The position numbers were made by a program, and so were the translations under genes. Below, piece after piece: positions 60,183-64,000 of a stretch of DNA of 64,000 nt. Each line of letters starts with the position of its first letter. Positions within the stretch are counted from its first letter, which is position 1. A model generated the notes under the pieces. It worked only from the letters and a program-made list of their open reading frames with translations, was not told the DNA's origin and ran no database searches. Source of the DNA: Durusdinium trenchii (lineage: Eukaryota > Sar > Dinophyceae > Suessiales > Symbiodiniaceae); assembly GCA_963970005.1 (NCBI GenBank), contig CAXAMN010020890.1, forward strand, positions 966,046 through 1,030,045, given 5' to 3'.

Positions 60183-61659
60183 ACCATGGCAAGAGGACAA
60201 AAAAAAAGAAGGAAAAAACACAAGAAAAAGTATTGGGAACCTCCTGGTGCAATGCTAAGAAACCAAACATGGGATATCATGAGATTGTTGAAACCACCAG
60301 GAGCCAATCATAAAACGCCTGCAGACAACTCCTTTTGAGATGCTTCATGCGAATTGAACAGAATCCAGTAGAATATTTCCCAAATTAATTACGGTTGAGG
60401 ATGCTAACTTGCTAACCCCTCACCAAGCAAATCCTTGAAGAGTGACTGCATTAGGTTAGGACAAGGGAACTTCATCCGCTTCATCCGCCCCCACTAGACT
60501 TGTCTCCCCTCAAGCTCCACAAAAAGCCGCCACGTGACATGGCTTCTGTGCCCGAGGCGGTCATAGATCCTTGGATTGGCTCAATTTGGTCAATATGTTG
60601 GGTATACAGTATCCCATGATCAATAACGGCGGATTTCTTTCCGCTGTCCATCTGATCAGGATGCGCAAAACGCACCCCCTGATAAAGCTAGTCAGCATCT
60701 CCGAAAATTAGCAGCCAAACATTTCCAATAACTGGATGATGATGGTTGGTAAAGACCCTTCCCCAAAAAAAGAATTGCCCCTTTTACCGACAGTTACTGG
60801 TCATGGGGCACACCCAATCAATATGACACGACAAAAAGAACGGTCGATATGCTGACCGCAAAGACGGCTTGCTGGCTGGATGGTCACACTGCCGCGCACG
60901 ATGTCGTTTGGGCAAAACAACTTGATGTGGAGCTCCAAATAGAGGGAACCCTTTTGATGCTAGACAGACCTTGTCTTGTCCCCAAGTGATAATTCTCAGA
61001 TGTTTTACTTTGTTATAGTCCCAAGTCGTGATCTAACATAGGTTTTCCAGGAGTAGATGGATGACCGTGGACAGTGGACTGTCCAGGCTAACGCCGGGGT
61101 ACTTCGACACACTCCTTGAAGATGGAGCACACACCTGGCACAGGTCCTGCGTGATGATAAGTGTTGGCTGTGCTTCCAGCAGTGCATTCGCATCGATGGG
61201 ATACAGCGATGGGATGGCATCAAGGGATCCTAGTGTGCGAGCGCACAAGGTTGTGCGCACAACTTGAACCATTATCTTGGCCTGGCAAGGCCACAAACGC
61301 ATTTCCTCTTGGCTCCTGTTCAACCTTTAATCTATATAGCTCCCGGATCCCGCATAGGAAAGCTCTTTCAATCAGTCTTAGCATCCAGAAGCGGATTTTG
61401 CTTGATCGGACATCTGCTGCACTTTGCGGTGGATATCCACTTGTGAAGAGATCTTCTCTTCCTGTAGGACATCCTTTGTCAAGATCAGAGGACGACTTGA
61501 GCCATCTGAAATTTGATCACATTCATGGGTCACTCCAACAAGACTTCTGCTGAGCCCCAGGGCAACACAAATATCAGTGGCGGAAGGAGTGAGGCAAGCG
61601 ATGCGTAGCGCGGGTTGCTCTGACTCCATCAAGGAACCGCATGCACTCATGGTAGACAT
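54490..61659 (-). CDS. BtuF-like corrinoid-binding / DUF5522 / PP-loop ATPase fusion gene, 11 exons
   Basis: Exons read on the minus strand: 61659-61386, 61229-61084, 59447-59291, 58903-58833, 58679-58624, 58388-58301, 57671-57526, 56566-56140, 55659-55513, 55054-54932 and 54774 onward. All phases agree. The last frame runs to a TAG at 54490, or may splice after 54607. Residues ~15-310 are a cobalamin-binding BtuF-type fold: LTPSATDICVALGL and VGVTHECD, TQDLCQVCAPS, EWLSPPFNAGHW, LLLVACCGFNLERN and FFARPGPK. Residues 314-380 are DUF5522 with a CCGSGCRHCPYNH cysteine cluster. Residues ~410-600 are a PP-loop ATPase like diphthine-ammonia ligase, with SGGKDS at 416-421, FGDLHLEHIKTWRE and FGEGGEFHT. 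PP-loop enzymes adenylate a carboxyl group before transferring a nitrogen or sulfur group. No signal peptide is seen, so a cytosolic or organellar role is inferred. ATGs lie at 61659 and 61650. The exon at 58679 starts after an unusual AG|A acceptor and is the weakest. Donors are 3 GT, 5 GC and 2 GA. Confidence 0.85.
57175..57289. mobile_element. MITE, family 1, copy in an intron of the fusion gene
   Basis: Starts TAATGTAAACTGTTGATGA and ends TCATCAACAGTCTGCAGACT then ACATTA. The ends pair apart from an 8-base insertion (AGTCTGCA). It contains a direct repeat of TAACACCCACCAGGA. It lies between the exons ending at 57526 and starting at 56566. Confidence 0.65.
60143..60175. repeat. (AGC)11 microsatellite
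   Basis: Eleven AGC triplets inside the large intron of the fusion gene (61083-59448). They would encode poly-Ser, poly-Gln or poly-Leu/Ala, but no exon support exists. Confidence 0.95.
60732..60815. mobile_element. Foldback (MITE-like) element, family 2, copy 3
   Basis: GGATGATGATGGTTGGTAAAG and CTTTTACCGACAGTTACTGG pair imperfectly. The order and spacing match the copies at 1372-1478 and 14872-15041. It lies in an intron of the fusion gene. Confidence 0.65.
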
Positions 61660-61679
61660 GAGTCAAAGAAATGTCTGAT

Positions 61680-64000
61680 CCCAAGTGCAGCAATTGCAAT
61701 TGTGGCTCTCTTCAATGGACATCCAAAAGAAAAATCTGGGGACATCTCGTTAGATTTCGAGGTTGCAAACCTGTAAGGTCTGAAGGTGTTGTGACTTGCC
61801 TTTTACAGGTCAGCTTGGCGGCATACATGTTAAGATATTCTCTTCACCTCCTGTGAGGCAGCTATATAGCCTGTAGCAGGAAACTGCGACGTGCAGGACA
61901 GCAAACATATGATCTTCCGCACTAGCCCATACAATGCAAACAGGAAGAATGCAGGCATGTCCAATCATGAATCAAGGAGACAAAGCAGGGAAGATGTTCT
62001 TCCAATCTGGCAGCTGTGCTGAAATTGCAGAGTATACAAATTGACCTATTGATATTCCAGATTGAAACAAGTGGTTGGAAACCCTCGAACCATGTTGAAT
62101 CTTGGAAAACATTCGAACATACGGAGATAACCAAGCACACGTGGGACAGCAGCACTGCATGCACGCGGGTTTGGTATGCGGCATTTGGAAGATCATATCG
62201 TGGTAGGGTGGAAAGGGAACTTCAAAACGGTACCTCGCTAACCACTAGTTTGTAGCGGAAAACGCTCTTTGAAGGTGCCATTCTCAGGGTCCATGTTAGT
62301 TTTCGGGGAGTTTATTTTTTTTCAGAAGGTCGTTCTTGACAGTCGTGGGGTGAAGGATAGGGTGGCCCACGAGGAGCAAGTCAGACTGAAAAATATGGCC
62401 TAGGTATGCCTAGGTTGATCAAAGACTGGTTGGTGGTTTCAACTCACTTGAAAAGTATTAGTCAGTGGGTTCAATAATCCCTAAGTAAAGGTTGAAAATT
62501 AACAAAAAATAACAACAATACATAGACTATAGATCTCTCAAACCACCACCCAGAAGAAACATGATGAGCTCATTCTATTCCATGGTTTCTTCCCTGCATC
62601 ACTACTCAACAGCGCCAGCACCGGTTCACACCCAACAAGTCGATGGGGGCACAAACTTCCATGCCACCATTACGTGCTGGGATCATATCCCGCCCGTTGA
62701 CCGCTCTGAAGTCCGACAGACGAAGTTGGCATGACCTAAAATGTGGTTTCTAGAGGAACCCTAATTACATGGTTGTGGGATAGGTCACCAGGGTCTACCC
62801 ACAGCTTGATTCATTCATATTAAAATATTCATTCCCAAATTGCTTTGCGCTTAAAGAACTCGCCCTGTCTCATCTCTCTGATCTGTCTGCCCCGGCCCAC
62901 TTGTCACGCCCATCCTCCATGAGCGGGGCCACTTTCACCCGCAGCTCCGAAGGGGCCTTGTGGCTTCGATTGTGTGAGATTACAGAATTGACATCGAAAA
63001 CAAGGCAACGCGGGTCAGTCCCCGAAATCTCGGTTTCGGTCGTGTTTTGGTCAATTTGCAGAACTCGGTTTTGGTCCATTTCAGAGGACTTCAGACTGGC
63101 TGTCTCGAACGCGGCAGACGGCTTTAGACAGGGTTTTACCGGTCAAAAGGACGGCCAAAAAACACTCCAATCACCTTAGTTGGAGCAAGACTCACCGGAA
63201 TGTTGTCCCGCAAGACCGACTACAAATGATCCCAGCGAAAACCGACTACAACAGGTGCAAAGCACCAAGTGGTGGGGTAAGATATACAAATAATAGGGCA
63301 AGTAGGGCAAGTAGGGCTGTATGCGGAATGCAAATGTCTCTTTTACGGAGCGACCCTGTCAGCTTCAGTCAGGGCGGTTGCAGCAGACGTGGCAGTTGCC
63401 CGCGTGCTTCGTCTCTCGGCACGGTCTGACCGGTCAGACCGGCACCGCTCATCGACATCACCGGACGGTGGCATCGACTCTGACAAAAGTGAGTACCCTC
63501 TAGACTATTACGCAATAAGGTACCCTCTAAAACAAAAATAGAAAGATCTAGACAATAGTCTGCCTGGCTACTCATGCGTGGTTCCCTAAAAAAAACAGGT
63601 TTGTGGGGGTTGTGGAGTGAGTGGCGTTCCTCTGTCACTAAACTTGTGCAGTGGGGACTCTGTTCATCGGATCCAGATCAAACTCATTTGCCGTCAAGCG
63701 CAATAATGCCTCATGTTCTGCCCAATCCCAGCATGTCAAGGCAACACCGCATCGTCTTTGAAGGCAACACCTGCTTGCAGAACGCAGTCTTTACCAAACT
63801 CAAAAACGTAGTAACAACCGGCGGTTGCAATAACTGGAATGTTGCGTTGTCCATGATCGTTTGATCTGCAAGCAACAGCGCTCCCATCACTTCAGAGAAG
63901 CACTGAATGATCAAATCTGCCGACCAGTACAAACGCCCCAGGGCTTCCCAACAAGTGTTGGAGGATCCATGTGTTTGTTCATCAAAGCTTCATCCGTGCT
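61680..64000. other. Upstream of the fusion gene, no gene recognised
   Basis: AT-richer sequence with short frames only. A patch at 62880-63180 and one at 63320-63480 are GC-richer but without clear splice-bounded exons. A short inverted pair (AGACTATT and AATAGTCT) at 63500-63570 faintly resembles the family-1 MITE ends. Confidence 0.45.

Overview
The window is nuclear DNA of a eukaryote, most likely a dinoflagellate of the Symbiodiniaceae type (inference). The reasons are visible in the sequence. There is no long open reading frame. Coding potential comes as short exons of about 40-430 nt with GC-rich third codon positions. Nearly all introns that can be fixed end in AG followed by G. They open with GT, GC or GA, the relaxed donor set known from dinoflagellates. 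No tRNA, rRNA, CRISPR array or bacterial operon structure was seen. All exon models were read by eye from open frames, splice signals, codon phase and remembered family motifs. No database search was run.

Almost all supported exons lie on the minus strand, which fits one-way gene clusters. From high to low coordinates: (1) 61659-54490 is the best gene. It has eleven phase-compatible exons and encodes a BtuF-like corrinoid-binding domain, a DUF5522 cysteine-cluster domain and a PP-loop ATPase of the diphthine-ammonia-ligase type in one protein. (2) 51943-47471 is a JmjC (JMJD7-like) dioxygenase gene with its iron ligands on separate small exons. (3) 44371-41510 holds several unassigned minus-strand exons. 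(4) 35756-31675 holds more, including a micro-exon resembling an RRM (Mei2-like) strand. (5) 24970-24620 holds a possible transposase fragment. (6) 22354-15462 holds an unassigned gene or genes, plus the one convincing plus-strand coiled-coil pair of exons (20183-20493). (7) 12263-1741 is a minus-strand gene or genes with a laminin-G-like domain spread over exons between 10869 and 8094.

Between exons the DNA is rich in repeats. These include a nearly perfect 59-bp tandem array (21587-21991) with related dispersed copies at five other loci, and two families of small inverted-repeat elements. One copy (25159-25258) has perfect 19-bp ends and a 5-bp target duplication. There are also two clusters of a palindromic motif (TCTAGAAAATG or TCTACAAAATG) and many microsatellites. 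Long stretches at about 12.3-15.4, 22.4-24.6, 25.3-31.6, 36-41.5, 44.4-47.4, 52-54.4 and 61.7-64 kb hold no gene I can defend.
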